From positions 1 through 53,809 of the IMG/VR virus record IMGVR_UViG_3300036398_002558: a stretch of DNA of 53,809 nt, one strand, 5' to 3'. The position numbers were made by a program, and so were the translations under genes. Every line of letters starts with the position of its first letter. The first letter of the stretch is position 1. This DNA is from a virus. Shown piece by piece: positions 14,398-20,938 of the stretch. The notes below the pieces were generated by a model. The model saw only the letters and a list, made by a program, of their open reading frames with translations, was not told the origin of the DNA and searched no databases.

Positions 14398-14607
14398 CTA
14401 ACTAATTAAACCTTTTAATATTAAAAAATGTAATCTACTTAAATCTGCTGGAGTGATACTAAAAACATATTCAGCATTGTCTACAGTAGTTATTTTTATT
14501 GCATGTATTTGTACCAGATCTCCATTAGAAGAGATGGAGTTTGTTTCTGTAGAAATAGAAATAGAATTTATAAGCGGCATGAAGCCACTAAAAAAATCAT
14601 CAGACAT
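14398..14607 (-). CDS. Hypothetical protein, about 69 aa
   Basis: The start is ATG 14607 (MSDDFFSGFMPL), one base after the upstream stop. A longer reading would run into that gene. The product is a small soluble protein with alternating hydrophobic residues (VQIHAIKITTVDNAEYVFSI) that suggest beta strands and a short final helix. No motif is recognised. It is part of a run of small genes from 14162 to 16483. Confidence 0.55.
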   Translation of the reverse strand: MSDDFFSGFMPLINSISISTETNSISSNGDLVQIHAIKITTVDNAEYVFSITPADLSRLHFLILKGLIS

Positions 14608-14608
14608 T

Positions 14609-14893
14609 TTATTTTTTCTTTTTACCTTTTGCAAAAGTAGCTATGTTTTTTGGAGCCTGACCCTTGACGCCTTTTGTCGGTGTGCCAGACTTTCTTTTTC
14701 TTTGAACTGCACTTTTTCTTTGTGCCGAAGACATTGCTTTAGCCTTTGCTGCAGGGACACACTTAGCATATCCAGAACCGCCGGCACCAGAAGTGCCGCA
14801 GGGTTGAAACTTGCCCTTCTTTTTAGGGGCACCTATGTTAACCCACTTTTGATCAAACCATTTAGTGAGACCAATACCTTTAGGGCCTGGCAT
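14609..14893 (-). CDS. Basic DUF5872-like small phage protein
   Basis: The start is ATG 14893 (MPGPKGIGLTKWF). The frame is open further upstream, but that part overlaps another gene. The 94-residue product is very Lys/Arg-rich, with two cysteines in KFQPCGTSGAGGSGYAKCVPA and a tail of lysines. The WFDQKWVNI...PKKKGK..PCG...KCVPAAKA pattern belongs to a family of short basic proteins common in marine and freshwater T4-like phages. They may bind DNA or the capsid interior. The assignment is from memory of the pattern. Confidence 0.6.
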   Translation of the reverse strand: MPGPKGIGLTKWFDQKWVNIGAPKKKGKFQPCGTSGAGGSGYAKCVPAAKAKAMSSAQRKSAVQRKRKSGTPTKGVKGQAPKNIATFAKGKKKK

Positions 14894-14894
14894 A

Positions 14895-15071
14895 TTATTT
14901 CTTCTTAGCCTTCTTGGTGGAGACAGTTTTCCATCCGCCTCCCATTGACTTATATTTTTTAGCTGCCCATGCATTGGCGTATGCGCTGGGGTAAACATCA
15001 AATTTTGCCTTAGCTTGTGATTTTGCTGCAGACCAGAGCGCAGGCTTTGTTGGCTTATTCATTTTTGCCAT
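14895..15071 (-). CDS. Basic 58-aa DUF5872-like protein
   Basis: ATG 15069-15071 to TAA 14895-14897 gives 58 residues beginning MAKMNKPTKPALW. KPALWSAAKSQAKAKFDVYPSAYANAWAAKKYK is the core of a family of small phage proteins often found beside the previous one. The C-terminus is all lysine. It lies exactly between its neighbours (spacing of one base each side), supporting a real gene despite its size. Function in packaging or nucleoid binding is guesswork. Confidence 0.65.
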   Translation of the reverse strand: MAKMNKPTKPALWSAAKSQAKAKFDVYPSAYANAWAAKKYKSMGGGWKTVSTKKAKKK

Positions 15072-15072
15072 G

Positions 15073-15312
15073 TTATAACTCTTTATCTTCTTTTTTTTGA
15101 TTGTCTCGACCTGCTAGATAGCCGCCGATAATTCCTATGAGTCCCACTAATGCGTTTTGCACCAAAGCAATTGCTTCAGGATTTGTTGCTACTGCTTCAC
15201 CAGTTGATGATTGTTGAAGTAGTAGTGAAGAGTACTCACCCACAACAACAAGACCGATAAAAGCTAGTATTCCAAGAGTTATGTATATCATTAACTTATC
15301 TTTAATATTCAT
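15073..15312 (-). CDS. Two-helix membrane protein, class II holin-like
   Basis: The 79-residue protein has a helix at about residues 7-32 (LMIYITLGILAFIGLVVVG), a polar loop, a second helix at about 48-67 (ALVQNALVGLIGIIGGYLAG) and a short charged tail (RDNQKKEDKEL). Two helices with a charged C-terminus are the layout of class II holins. It competes for that role with the gene at 3783. It might also be an antiholin or a membrane protein unrelated to lysis. Confidence 0.5.
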   Translation of the reverse strand: MNIKDKLMIYITLGILAFIGLVVVGEYSSLLLQQSSTGEAVATNPEAIALVQNALVGLIGIIGGYLAGRDNQKKEDKEL

Positions 15313-15319
15313 AATGTAT

Positions 15320-15535
15320 CTACTTCTTTTTTCTTTTAGCAGAAATCTTTCTAAGAGTCTTAGCTAGATTAGCCTGGCGAACAGTGGTAGCGCTATACTT
15401 GTCTGGATTTTTTGTTACAGCTGCAGCCATACCCGCAACTGATTTGCCAGCTTTCTTTGCTTTAGCAGTAAATGCACCGGGTCTTTTAATGGCACCTTGA
15501 ATCCATTTTTTATCTGACTTTTTTTTAGCAGGCAT
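15320..15535 (-). CDS. Basic 71-aa phage protein
   Basis: The product starts MPAKKKSDKKWIQGAIKRPG and contains QANLAKTLRKISAKRKKK at its end. It is about one third Lys/Arg. The KKWIQGAIKRPGA...QANLAKTLRK pattern recurs in small proteins of T4-like environmental phages. The ATG overlaps the upstream stop by one base (TAATG at 15533-15537), indicating reinitiation. The function is unknown; binding to nucleic acid is likely from charge alone. Confidence 0.6.
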   Translation of the reverse strand: MPAKKKSDKKWIQGAIKRPGAFTAKAKKAGKSVAGMAAAVTKNPDKYSATTVRQANLAKTLRKISAKRKKK

Positions 15536-15708
15536 TACTTGCCTTTTTTCTTCATTATTGCTTTCTGAATAAAGGGAGGAAGCTTCTTTTGTGCTGCTGT
15601 CATTTTGGCTGCACCTTTTTTAGCCGCGCCCTTTTTAGCCGCGCTCTTCTTCATTCCACCCATTTTTTTTGAGTCCATTCCTTTTTCTTTTTTCATTCCA
15701 TAAGCCAT
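15535..15708 (-). CDS. Lys/Ala-rich 57-aa protein
   Basis: ATG 15706-15708 (MAYGMKKEKGMDSKKMGGMK) runs to TAA 15535-15537 and overlaps the next start as TAATG. The middle has three KKGAA repeats, and the end (PPFIQKAIMKKKGK) is typical of very basic phage proteins that may coat DNA in the head. It is flanked by tight spacing on both sides. No enzyme motif is present. Confidence 0.6.
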   Translation of the reverse strand: MAYGMKKEKGMDSKKMGGMKKSAAKKGAAKKGAAKMTAAQKKLPPFIQKAIMKKKGK

Positions 15709-15709
15709 T

Positions 15710-15976
15710 TTATGCTCCTTTGTTTTTGTTTGTTTTTTCTTTTTCGATTTTCTTCATGTGCCAATCAATATGGCCATCTAATTTATCATCGACTTTATCT
15801 ACTTGTTCATCAACGTGATCTATCTTGTGATGTAGATTAATTATATCATCTTTAACTGTTACCAGCATACTGGCAACAACGTTGTGATCAGCCTTATTCT
15901 CTGCTCTACCCTTTTGTATAAGGGCTGCTATAACGCCACCAACGGCAGCAATAATGGCAACGGTTATAGCTTCCAT
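15710..15976 (-). CDS. Membrane-anchored coiled-coil protein
   Basis: The start is ATG 15976 (MEAITVAIIAAVGGVIAALI), one base after the upstream stop; the frame is open further upstream but lies over the DUF6321-like gene. One N-terminal membrane helix is followed by a heptad-rich helix (DDIINLHHKIDHVDEQVDKVDDKLDGHIDWHMKK) rich in His and Asp. Similar short proteins occur as holins or spanin-like partners in actinophages. The 88-residue length fits. Lysis function is possible. Confidence 0.5.
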   Translation of the reverse strand: MEAITVAIIAAVGGVIAALIQKGRAENKADHNVVASMLVTVKDDIINLHHKIDHVDEQVDKVDDKLDGHIDWHMKKIEKEKTNKNKGA

Positions 15977-15977
15977 A

Positions 15978-16266
15978 TTACCACTTAACCCTGTCTGCCC
16001 AGTAGGCTGCCGACATTTTACCTTTAGAAATATTCTTAGCGTGACGGGCCTTAAAAGATTTTCTTCTAGCAGCATAGGACTTTGATTCGCCTTGCTTTTT
16101 AGGGGAGCCAGAAACACCCTGTTGTCCAAACCTAATTGTTTTAACTTGATCGCCAGACTTGGCAACTACTATATGAGATTTTTTCGGATGACTTGGAGTT
16201 CTTTTCGGCTTATTGAAGCCAGATACTCCGAGCCCTTTTTAATCTAGGATCTCTTTTTGCTGCCAT
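15978..16266 (-). CDS. DUF6321-like small basic phage protein, read through a +1 shift at CGG
   Basis: The first frame gives MAAKRDPRLKRA and then meets CGG at 16228-16230. Without a shift it stops six codons later. Skipping the C gives G-VSGFNKPKRTPSHPKKS...GKMSAAYWADRVKW, to TAA 15978-15980, 95 residues in all. The joined sequence RLKRAGVSGFNKPKRTP reads as the known family without gap or extra residue, which pins the shift exactly to the CGG. No start codon exists in the second frame near the junction, so the two parts cannot be separate genes. The function of the family is unknown. Confidence 0.75.
16228..16230 (-). other. +1 frameshift site at in-frame CGG (DUF6321-like gene)
   Basis: The zero frame reads AGG GCT CGG AGT. 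Skipping the C gives GGA GTA TCT GGC, which restores the family sequence RAGVSGFN. Confidence 0.8.
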
Positions 16267-16384
16267 TTTTTTTCCTTTTAGTTTTAGATTTTTTCTTATT
16301 TATATCGACCAAATCAATTCCGTACATTGAATTGTTTGTACCCATTCTTGGTCCACTGATGTATATTTTAGACTTAAAACTCAT
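16244..16384 (-). CDS. Small basic 46-aa protein
   Basis: ATG 16382-16384 (MSFKSKIYISGPRMGTNNSM) to TAG 16244-16246. The N-terminal half looks structured and the C-terminal half is nearly all Lys, Arg and Ser. The end overlaps the start of the DUF6321-like gene by 23 bases. It lies between two other short frames in the same direction. The call rests on position and composition only. Confidence 0.45.
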   Translation of the reverse strand: MSFKSKIYISGPRMGTNNSMYGIDLVDINKKKSKTKRKKNGSKKRS

Positions 16385-16390
16385 AGTATT

Positions 16391-16483
16391 TTATTCCTTA
16401 GGAGATTCTGGATTGTCTTCGCCCTTTGGTTTTTTTGGAGGTTTATTTCCCTTATATACTTTTCTAAACTTTGCTAAAGACAT
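16391..16483 (-). CDS. 30-aa basic peptide
   Basis: ATG 16481-16483 to TAA 16391-16393 encodes MSLAKFRKVYKGNKPPKKPK followed by an acidic end (GEDNPESPKE). It is preceded by TACTATTTTATAT and lies just downstream of a terminator, so it could be the first gene of the small-protein run. Expression is uncertain. Confidence 0.35.
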   Translation of the reverse strand: MSLAKFRKVYKGNKPPKKPKGEDNPESPKE

Positions 16484-16500
16484 ATATAAAATAGTAAACA

Positions 16501-16534
16501 AAAAAACGGCTTTCCAAACAAGGAAGCCGTTTTT
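16501..16534 (-). terminator. Rho-independent terminator after the AT-hook gene
   Basis: On the minus strand GGAAGCCGTTTTT-complementary arms form a GC-containing stem with one bulged base, followed by a T run. It separates the gene at 16551 from the small-protein run. Confidence 0.75.
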
Positions 16535-16550
16535 TCGTAAATAATATTAA

Positions 16551-16856
16551 TTATTTTTTCTTTGGCGTTGCCTTTTTTGGTGTCGCCTTTTTGGTAACAG
16601 CTGGTTGTCCAGATGCAGTCTTCTTTGGTCTACCAGGCTTCTTTGCCTGCTTAGCCTCTTTGACTACCTTTGCTACCTCTTGTTCTACTTTTTCTTTAAT
16701 TTCTTCAGCTGACTTATCTGCTACTGCTGCCACTGAATCAATATTTGAAGATACTTCATCAATAACTTCTGATAAAACTTTATTATCTTTTATAATGTCA
16801 GACTTCTTAAGTTTAGAAAGAAGTGATTTAATTTTAGTAGCTAGTTTCTTGAACAT
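16551..16856 (-). CDS. AT-hook, histone-like DNA-binding protein
   Basis: The 101-residue protein has a helical, charged N-terminal two thirds (LATKIKSLLSKLKKS; IKEKVEQEVAKVVKEAKQ). Its C-terminus contains KKPGRPKKT, an AT-hook that inserts into the minor groove of AT-rich DNA, then ATPKKATPKKK repeats like bacterial histone H1-type tails. It probably compacts or organises phage DNA. It stands between a TATAAATA box and a terminator, so it is likely a single late transcription unit. Confidence 0.65.
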   Translation of the reverse strand: MFKKLATKIKSLLSKLKKSDIIKDNKVLSEVIDEVSSNIDSVAAVADKSAEEIKEKVEQEVAKVVKEAKQAKKPGRPKKTASGQPAVTKKATPKKATPKKK

Positions 16857-16891
16857 AATTTACCTCTTGATTTAATTAAATTAATTAATAT

Positions 16892-16899
16892 TATTTATA
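16892..16899 (-). promoter_or_regulatory. Candidate T4-type late promoter (TATAAATA)
   Basis: TATAAATA on the minus strand lies 35 bases upstream of ATG 16856. The region is very AT-rich, so a chance match is possible. Confidence 0.4.
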
Positions 16900-16935
16900 A
16901 TATATTAGTACCCATAAAGTAACAAAAGTCCCAGA

Positions 16936-17253
16936 TTATTTCTGTTGAGACTCTTTTATTATGGAATATCTGTCTCCAGTTTCCTTTGAAACTAAAGCAA
17001 AGCCGTAAGCTGCTGCTTCCTGTATAGCCTCTCTCAAGGATTCTTTATCAGAAAGATCTACATTTTCCATGGGTAAGGCTAATCCTGCATATACATCTAT
17101 ATTTTCAAAGTTTCCTATATTTATCTTTCTATTAACACCACATATTAAAACTGGATTTGTAGTGATAGAAAGTGATCCGCCTATAGTGGAAACCATAGAA
17201 TCCAATGGGGAATCTGATGATTGTTCTTGTGCTGTCTTATTTATCTTGGGCAT
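16936..17253 (-). CDS. Hypothetical protein, 105 aa
   Basis: The frame overlaps the end of the kinase gene by 17 bases. The protein has a polar N-terminus (PKINKTAQEQSSDS) and a likely alpha/beta core (NPVLICGVNRKINIGNFENIDVYAGLALP; SLREAIQEAAAYGFALVSKETGDRYSII). No motif is recognised. The GNFENIDVYAGL segment looks like the beta-hairpin regions of small phage nucleotide or DNA-binding proteins, but this is only an impression. Confidence 0.6.
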   Translation of the reverse strand: MPKINKTAQEQSSDSPLDSMVSTIGGSLSITTNPVLICGVNRKINIGNFENIDVYAGLALPMENVDLSDKESLREAIQEAAAYGFALVSKETGDRYSIIKESQQK

Positions 17254-18010
17254 TTTCCTGGACTCCTATTGATTTAATTGTTTCTTGGACTTGATCTTCT
17301 ACTGACATATTATCTGTATTAATAATAATACTAGATAAATCTTTAACGTCTATTAATGACTGTTCAGAAGAATGAGAGCTTTGTTTATCGTTCATTAATT
17401 GACCATCTCTCTTTAGTAGTCTATCACTAAGAGTATCGTCTGATGCGTCAAAATATATAACTTTTCCATTTACAGTATAGATAATTGAATTAGCTTCATT
17501 TGGATATCTTACATCAGAAATGATAACATAAAATGGTTTTTCTTCCTCGTCTTCTTCTAAGGAAGAAAGATACTGAGAATGAATTAGATGAGATTTTCTT
17601 ATCGCCCATCTAGCAAAACAGTCTGGGTATCCCTCTCTGCATATGTCTCCAGCTTTTTGAAGAAAGCTTCTTGGCTTAGATTCAGAACTATCTATTTTAA
17701 GATTATAGATTTCGTTAACCTTAGCCACTAAATCATCGTAGTCTGGAATTATACCAATTGGAGACTTTCCATATAAGTCAAACAAAGTTTCATGAATTGC
17801 GTACTTAATTCTTGATTCTTTATTGTGTCCTTCGATATTCTTTTTTGCCGAAAACATTTCATACAGCGGCAGAGCAAAGAATATGTGATCCCACTTTGCC
17901 CCGTATTTAATTGAGTCAAAAGAACCTTTTGGAACTATAGCCTCTGCAACGGATGTCTTTCCGCTACCAGCTCTTCCAGCAAGCCCTATTATGTGCAAAT
18001 TTTTACTCAT
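17237..18010 (-). CDS. Deoxynucleoside monophosphate kinase
   Basis: The 257-residue protein begins with a Walker A loop, GLAGRAGSGKTSVAEAI. It continues with DHIFFALPLYEMFS, KPRSFLQKAGDICREGYPDCFARWAI, and VIISDVRYPNEANSI, the nucleotide-binding and lid features of phage dNMP kinases (T4 gene 1-like). It phosphorylates dNMPs to dNDPs for the phage dNTP pool. It fits with the dCMP deaminase, ThyX and ribonucleotide reductase encoded near 35-39 kb. The start at 18010 has no competing ATG. Confidence 0.75.
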   Translation of the reverse strand: MSKNLHIIGLAGRAGSGKTSVAEAIVPKGSFDSIKYGAKWDHIFFALPLYEMFSAKKNIEGHNKESRIKYAIHETLFDLYGKSPIGIIPDYDDLVAKVNEIYNLKIDSSESKPRSFLQKAGDICREGYPDCFARWAIRKSHLIHSQYLSSLEEDEEEKPFYVIISDVRYPNEANSIIYTVNGKVIYFDASDDTLSDRLLKRDGQLMNDKQSSHSSEQSLIDVKDLSSIIINTDNMSVEDQVQETIKSIGVQENAQDK

Positions 18011-18022
18011 AGACGAATTATA

Positions 18023-18457
18023 TCACTTTTTTTCTTCTTGTTCTTTTCTTTTTTCTAGCTGATCTAGAAATTGTTTACATAAGAAATCTGGCTCCCATAC
18101 AAAATTTCTTGGAACTTGTAATACTCTAAAATTAAACTCAGATCTTATATCTTCTATTGTCATTAAAAGAGGTATTAAAGATTTGTTCTTGCATTTCCAT
18201 TTTCCATTAATATGATTTGCTACCACAGCAGAATCAGTATAAATAATTGGATCAATAAAATCAGACATACTACATATCAATAATGCAGATATAACAGCTT
18301 CATACTCGGCTTCGTTATTTGTTCTTGGGCCTAGACCTCTAGCAAACTGAGCAACTTTTTTTCTATTCTTATAAACTACCGCAGCACATGCTGCTTCACC
18401 AACCTTTTTTTGACCCTGCCCCCTAGATGCCCCATCGCAAAAAACTTCTATATGCAT
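18023..18457 (-). CDS. Ribonuclease HI
   Basis: The 144-residue protein shows the RNase H acidic residues in order: D in EVFCDGASRG (about 8), E in TNNEAEYEAV (about 49), D in IIYTDSAV (about 75) and D in WEPDFLCKQ near the C-terminus. It cleaves RNA in RNA-DNA hybrids, removing primers made by the phage primase. The size is normal for the family. It is flanked by the dNMP kinase and a small unknown gene in the same direction. Confidence 0.8.
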   Translation of the reverse strand: MHIEVFCDGASRGQGQKKVGEAACAAVVYKNRKKVAQFARGLGPRTNNEAEYEAVISALLICSMSDFIDPIIYTDSAVVANHINGKWKCKNKSLIPLLMTIEDIRSEFNFRVLQVPRNFVWEPDFLCKQFLDQLEKRKEQEEKK

Positions 18458-18458
18458 A

Positions 18459-18677
18459 CTAGTCTACTTTTACTCCGCATTCAATTCCTCTTTCTTTTGC
18501 GGTCTTCGTTAAATTCTCTTCTTGTTTGGAAGAAGAGATTAATAGTGTTGTATTTAAAAGGAATCTTTTTTTCTTATAAGATATTTGAGTTGGAAAATTT
18601 ATACTATCACGAACCTCTGTGTACAACTCTTCTGGAGACTCAACTGACTTATAGTGCCCTATATATTTTAACTTCAT
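18459..18677 (-). CDS. Hypothetical protein, about 72 aa
   Basis: I start at ATG 18677 (MKLKYIGHYKSVESPEELYT), one base after the upstream stop; an upstream in-frame start would overlap that gene. A short beta-strand-rich segment (QISYKKKRFLLNTTLLISSS) is followed by a charged helix and GIECGVKVD. No family is recognised. It lies in the replication/transcription gene run between RNase H and a helical unknown. Confidence 0.5.
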   Translation of the reverse strand: MKLKYIGHYKSVESPEELYTEVRDSINFPTQISYKKKRFLLNTTLLISSSKQEENLTKTAKERGIECGVKVD

Positions 18678-18678
18678 A

Positions 18679-19194
18679 TTAAAATTCAAAATCTTTCTCT
18701 GTATAAAATCCTTTTTCTTCTCTGGCATTAGCTATCTGCATTGACTGCATTTTGTCCATAAGTTTTCTTGCAGACTCAGAAGCTATTCTAGAAGATGTTT
18801 CCATTGATTCGGCTAAGTGAACAAGAGATTCGGCTACCACTAAAGCTTGATACTCTTCTTCTGCAGCTGACATTGCTGCAGCTTCTCTCTCTGCCTCATT
18901 CTTGCCTATTCTATTCTTTTTATATATTGACTTGTATCTACCTTCTGTGAGTTTGTAATGAGCTCTAGCCATGCCGGCAAATCTTGCCCCTCTACCATAA
19001 GCGTTTGAAGTCTTTGCTACCAAGCTTGCAATGTCGTGTATACCGAGATCAACATGATCCATATCTGGTATCTCTACAAAATAGTTTTTGTAATTTCCTA
19101 CGCTAGCGTAGGCATCTATGACTTCTTTAATTTGTGGACCAAGAAACTCTGCTAACAAAGTATTTAAAGCTTGGTAATTATTCTGCTCAATCAT
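18679..19194 (-). CDS. Helical hypothetical protein, 171 aa
   Basis: The protein is almost entirely alpha-helical: RAHYKLTEGRYKSIYKKNRIGKNEAEREA is strongly charged, and VVAESLVHLAESMETSSRIASESARKLMDKMQS forms a long amphipathic helix. The layout recalls small recombination mediators (UvsY-type) or single-strand-binding accessory proteins, but I see no diagnostic residues. It is adjacent to the sigma factor and nuclease genes. The function is unknown. Confidence 0.55.
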   Translation of the reverse strand: MIEQNNYQALNTLLAEFLGPQIKEVIDAYASVGNYKNYFVEIPDMDHVDLGIHDIASLVAKTSNAYGRGARFAGMARAHYKLTEGRYKSIYKKNRIGKNEAEREAAAMSAAEEEYQALVVAESLVHLAESMETSSRIASESARKLMDKMQSMQIANAREEKGFYTEKDFEF

Positions 19195-19195
19195 T

Positions 19196-20037
19196 TTAAT
19201 GCCTTAGTAAATCCTCTAGGTTTGAAGTTTTTATAATATTAGAAATTTTTGTTCGTATCCTAGAGAGGTGCTCTCTCACTGTATTTGGATGTTCTGTTAT
19301 TATATCAGCTATTTCTGATGATCTTTTGCCGATCGACGTATCTCCATTTAAGAAGCTGCCTTTCTTGTATTGAAAGCTCATTAAAAGGTTGAGCAGCTGT
19401 ATCGCCCATAACCCATATCTCATCGATCTGCTCTACGGCCAGCATATTATCGAAATCAACATCTAAAGCTGGCGCTTTAAATCCCACCTGAGTTTCACCT
19501 TCTTCTGGCTCATAGTCGTCATCAGTTATTAAGGGAAAAGATTTTCTTCCTAACTGATCTATCAAAAATGTATCTACATTTTTTTTAAGAAGATAAAAAA
19601 AGTAACTATACAAGAATGCGCTAAATGGTATTGGTCCTTTTTCTGAATCTTTCCTTTGATACCTAGCAATGCATTGAAAGAATGTCATGTCAACTGTCTG
19701 TCTAATATCTTCTTCATCGCCATACCTTTTTGCCATGTAAGTTATGCCGTTGCATTGCTTCTTGAACTACTTTTGATGTTTGTGAATTTACCTTGTTTCT
19801 TATGAGATTTCCTCTTGCATAGTTATCTTTAATAAATAGAGCTATAAATCTTCTTATATCATAATCATTTAAGTTATATTTTCCGTGATATAACATTGTT
19901 GTATACTTCATAAGAAAATTGTTAAAAACTTTTATAAGTTCTACCTGAGCTTTTGAGTTGCCCTTCTTTGCTTTATCTATTAGATCCTGCATCTCGTTTT
20001 CTTCGAGCGTATAATACTGCTCTTTGTATGCTGCCAT
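19196..20037 (-). CDS. Phage RNA polymerase sigma factor, read through two +1 shifts at CGG
   Basis: The joined product has 279 residues: 96 from ATG 20037 (MAAYKEQYYTLEENEMQDLI), then G-ITYMAKRYGDEEDIRQTVDMTFFQCI after CGG 19747-19749, then G-KRSSEIADIITEHPNTVREHLSRIR after CGG 19329-19331. YGDEEDIRQTVDMTFFQCIARY with the following PFSAFLYSYF matches sigma region 2. FNELSIQERQLLKWRYVD-GKRSSEIA...TVREHLSRIR matches region 4, with its helix-turn-helix crossing the second shift. Neither half-protein alone would have both promoter-binding regions. It probably directs late transcription from TATAAATA boxes. The start is one base after the upstream stop. Confidence 0.8.
19329..19331 (-). other. 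+1 frameshift site at in-frame CGG (sigma, region 4)
   Basis: The zero frame reads GTC GAT CGG CAA. Skipping the C gives GGC AAA AGA TCA, making WRYVDGKRSSEIA. Gly at this place is common in sigma region 4. Confidence 0.8.
19747..19749 (-). other. +1 frameshift site at in-frame CGG (sigma, region 2 side)
   Basis: The zero frame reads ATG CAA CGG CAT. Skipping the C gives GGC ATA ACT TAC and joins the N-terminal 96 residues to region 2. Confidence 0.75.
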
Positions 20038-20038
20038 A

Positions 20039-20606
20039 TTACTTTCCTTCCCAGTTATATATTTTGTCAGCGTAGAAGTCCCTAATGTCTTCATAATAAA
20101 TTATTTGTGGGACTTCTATTTCTTCAACAAAAGATTTAGCAGCAGTAGAATATTTGCTAATAACCATTGTCAGCTTTGCAAATTCTTCTGGGTAGTACCT
20201 CTTAAATCTTTTAAGTTTTATTTTACTTTTGTCATCTAAGAAACCTTTTATTTCAATCCACTCTTCGGTTTTTGTTAAATAAAAATCTGGAGTATATCCT
20301 TTTGTTCCTCTTTTAACCGGAAAGGTAAACACTCTAGGTTCAAACTCTATTTCTATTTTATAGAGCTGAGATACCCTAGCAAAGTTTGCTTCCCAACTTG
20401 ATCTAACATTCATTCCGGATATCTTCTCTGTAACCAGATTTTGTATGCCTGTACGCGTTGCCTTTTCCACCTTTTGGTGCTACCATGTCATTCTCAATGA
20501 TGACCTTATCAACACGACTGGAAAGTATCTTTTTAAAATCTGGGTGTTTAGCTCGCAAAGATTTTTCGAGAAAAAACTCATTTGGCTTGACATGGTATAT
20601 ACTCAT
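20039..20606 (-). CDS. PD-(D/E)XK endonuclease, read through a +1 shift at CGG
   Basis: The joined product has 188 residues. It starts at ATG 20606 with AAGGAT upstream. After 63 codons (...HTKSGYREDI) it meets CGG 20415-20417 and continues G-MNVRSSWEANFARVSQLY. The shifted frame holds the nuclease core: E in SWEANFAR, D in GYTPDFYL, E and K in EEWIEIKGFL. GYREDLG-x-x-VRSSWEANFAR is the usual sequence of this phage endonuclease family, so the junction restores a familiar protein. It may process DNA ends or junctions. It is the first gene behind the divergent promoter region at 20607-20692. Confidence 0.8.
20415..20417 (-). other. +1 frameshift site at in-frame CGG (endonuclease)
   Basis: The zero frame reads GAT ATC CGG AAT and stops three codons later. 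Skipping the C gives GGA ATG AAT GTT, making REDIGMNVRSSWEANF. Confidence 0.8.
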
Positions 20607-20641
20607 AGTGATATCCTTATAAACGTCTAATCGTAGTATAC

Positions 20642-20670
20642 ATTATACATTAACTTTTATAACAATACAA
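20642..20670 (-). promoter_or_regulatory. Sigma-70-type promoter for the endonuclease-sigma run
   Basis: On the minus strand TTGTAT (20665-20670) and a perfect TATAAT (20642-20647) are 17 bases apart, upstream of ATG 20606. The divergent gene at 20693 has TATAAC at about 20658-20663 on the plus strand. Confidence 0.55.
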
Positions 20671-20692
20671 ACCACAACAAAAAGGAAACAAA

Positions 20693-20878
20693 ATGGACAC
20701 ATTAAACATGATTATCAATAGCTTCGTAGTAGATGTACAGTCTTCTGCTGTAAAAGCACTTGAGGAGATTGGCATTCCTACAGATGAAGCCATCAAGACA
20801 GTAGTTGATTCTGACTACTCTTTTGACCTTGTCCAGGATTCAATCAACAATCCATTTGAGCCATCAGAGCTCGTCTGA
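20693..20878 (+). CDS. Small acidic protein, 61 aa, isolated plus-strand gene
   Basis: This is the only plus-strand gene between 2.2 and 53.8 kb. It has a good site (AAAGGA) before ATG 20693 and its own upstream promoter-like TATAAC. The protein (MDTLNMIINSFVVDVQSSAV...) is acidic and helical without cysteines or membrane segments. Its codons use more C-ending triplets (AAC, ATC, GAC, GTC) than neighbouring genes, as in strongly expressed or host-adapted genes. A hairpin terminator follows at 20901. It could be an early host-takeover peptide; the function is unknown. Confidence 0.65.
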   Translation: MDTLNMIINSFVVDVQSSAVKALEEIGIPTDEAIKTVVDSDYSFDLVQDSINNPFEPSELV

Positions 20879-20900
20879 TTATATTAAATTAATTTTTTAA

Positions 20901-20938
20901 CAGAAAGACCAGGGGCTTAACGGCTCCTGGTCTTTCTG
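20901..20938. terminator. Bidirectional hairpin terminator inside a coding end
   Basis: CAGAAAGACCAGG (20901-20913) pairs with CCTGGTCTTTCTG (20926-20938). It ends the plus-strand gene at 20693-20878. The hairpin also forms the last codons and 3' edge of the nuclease gene on the minus strand. Confidence 0.8.

Noticed and set aside
19196-20037. Reading the sigma region as three separate overlapping genes
   Set aside because: The internal frames lack ribosome-binding sites and would split the region 4 helix-turn-helix; the CGG junctions give a continuous sigma factor.
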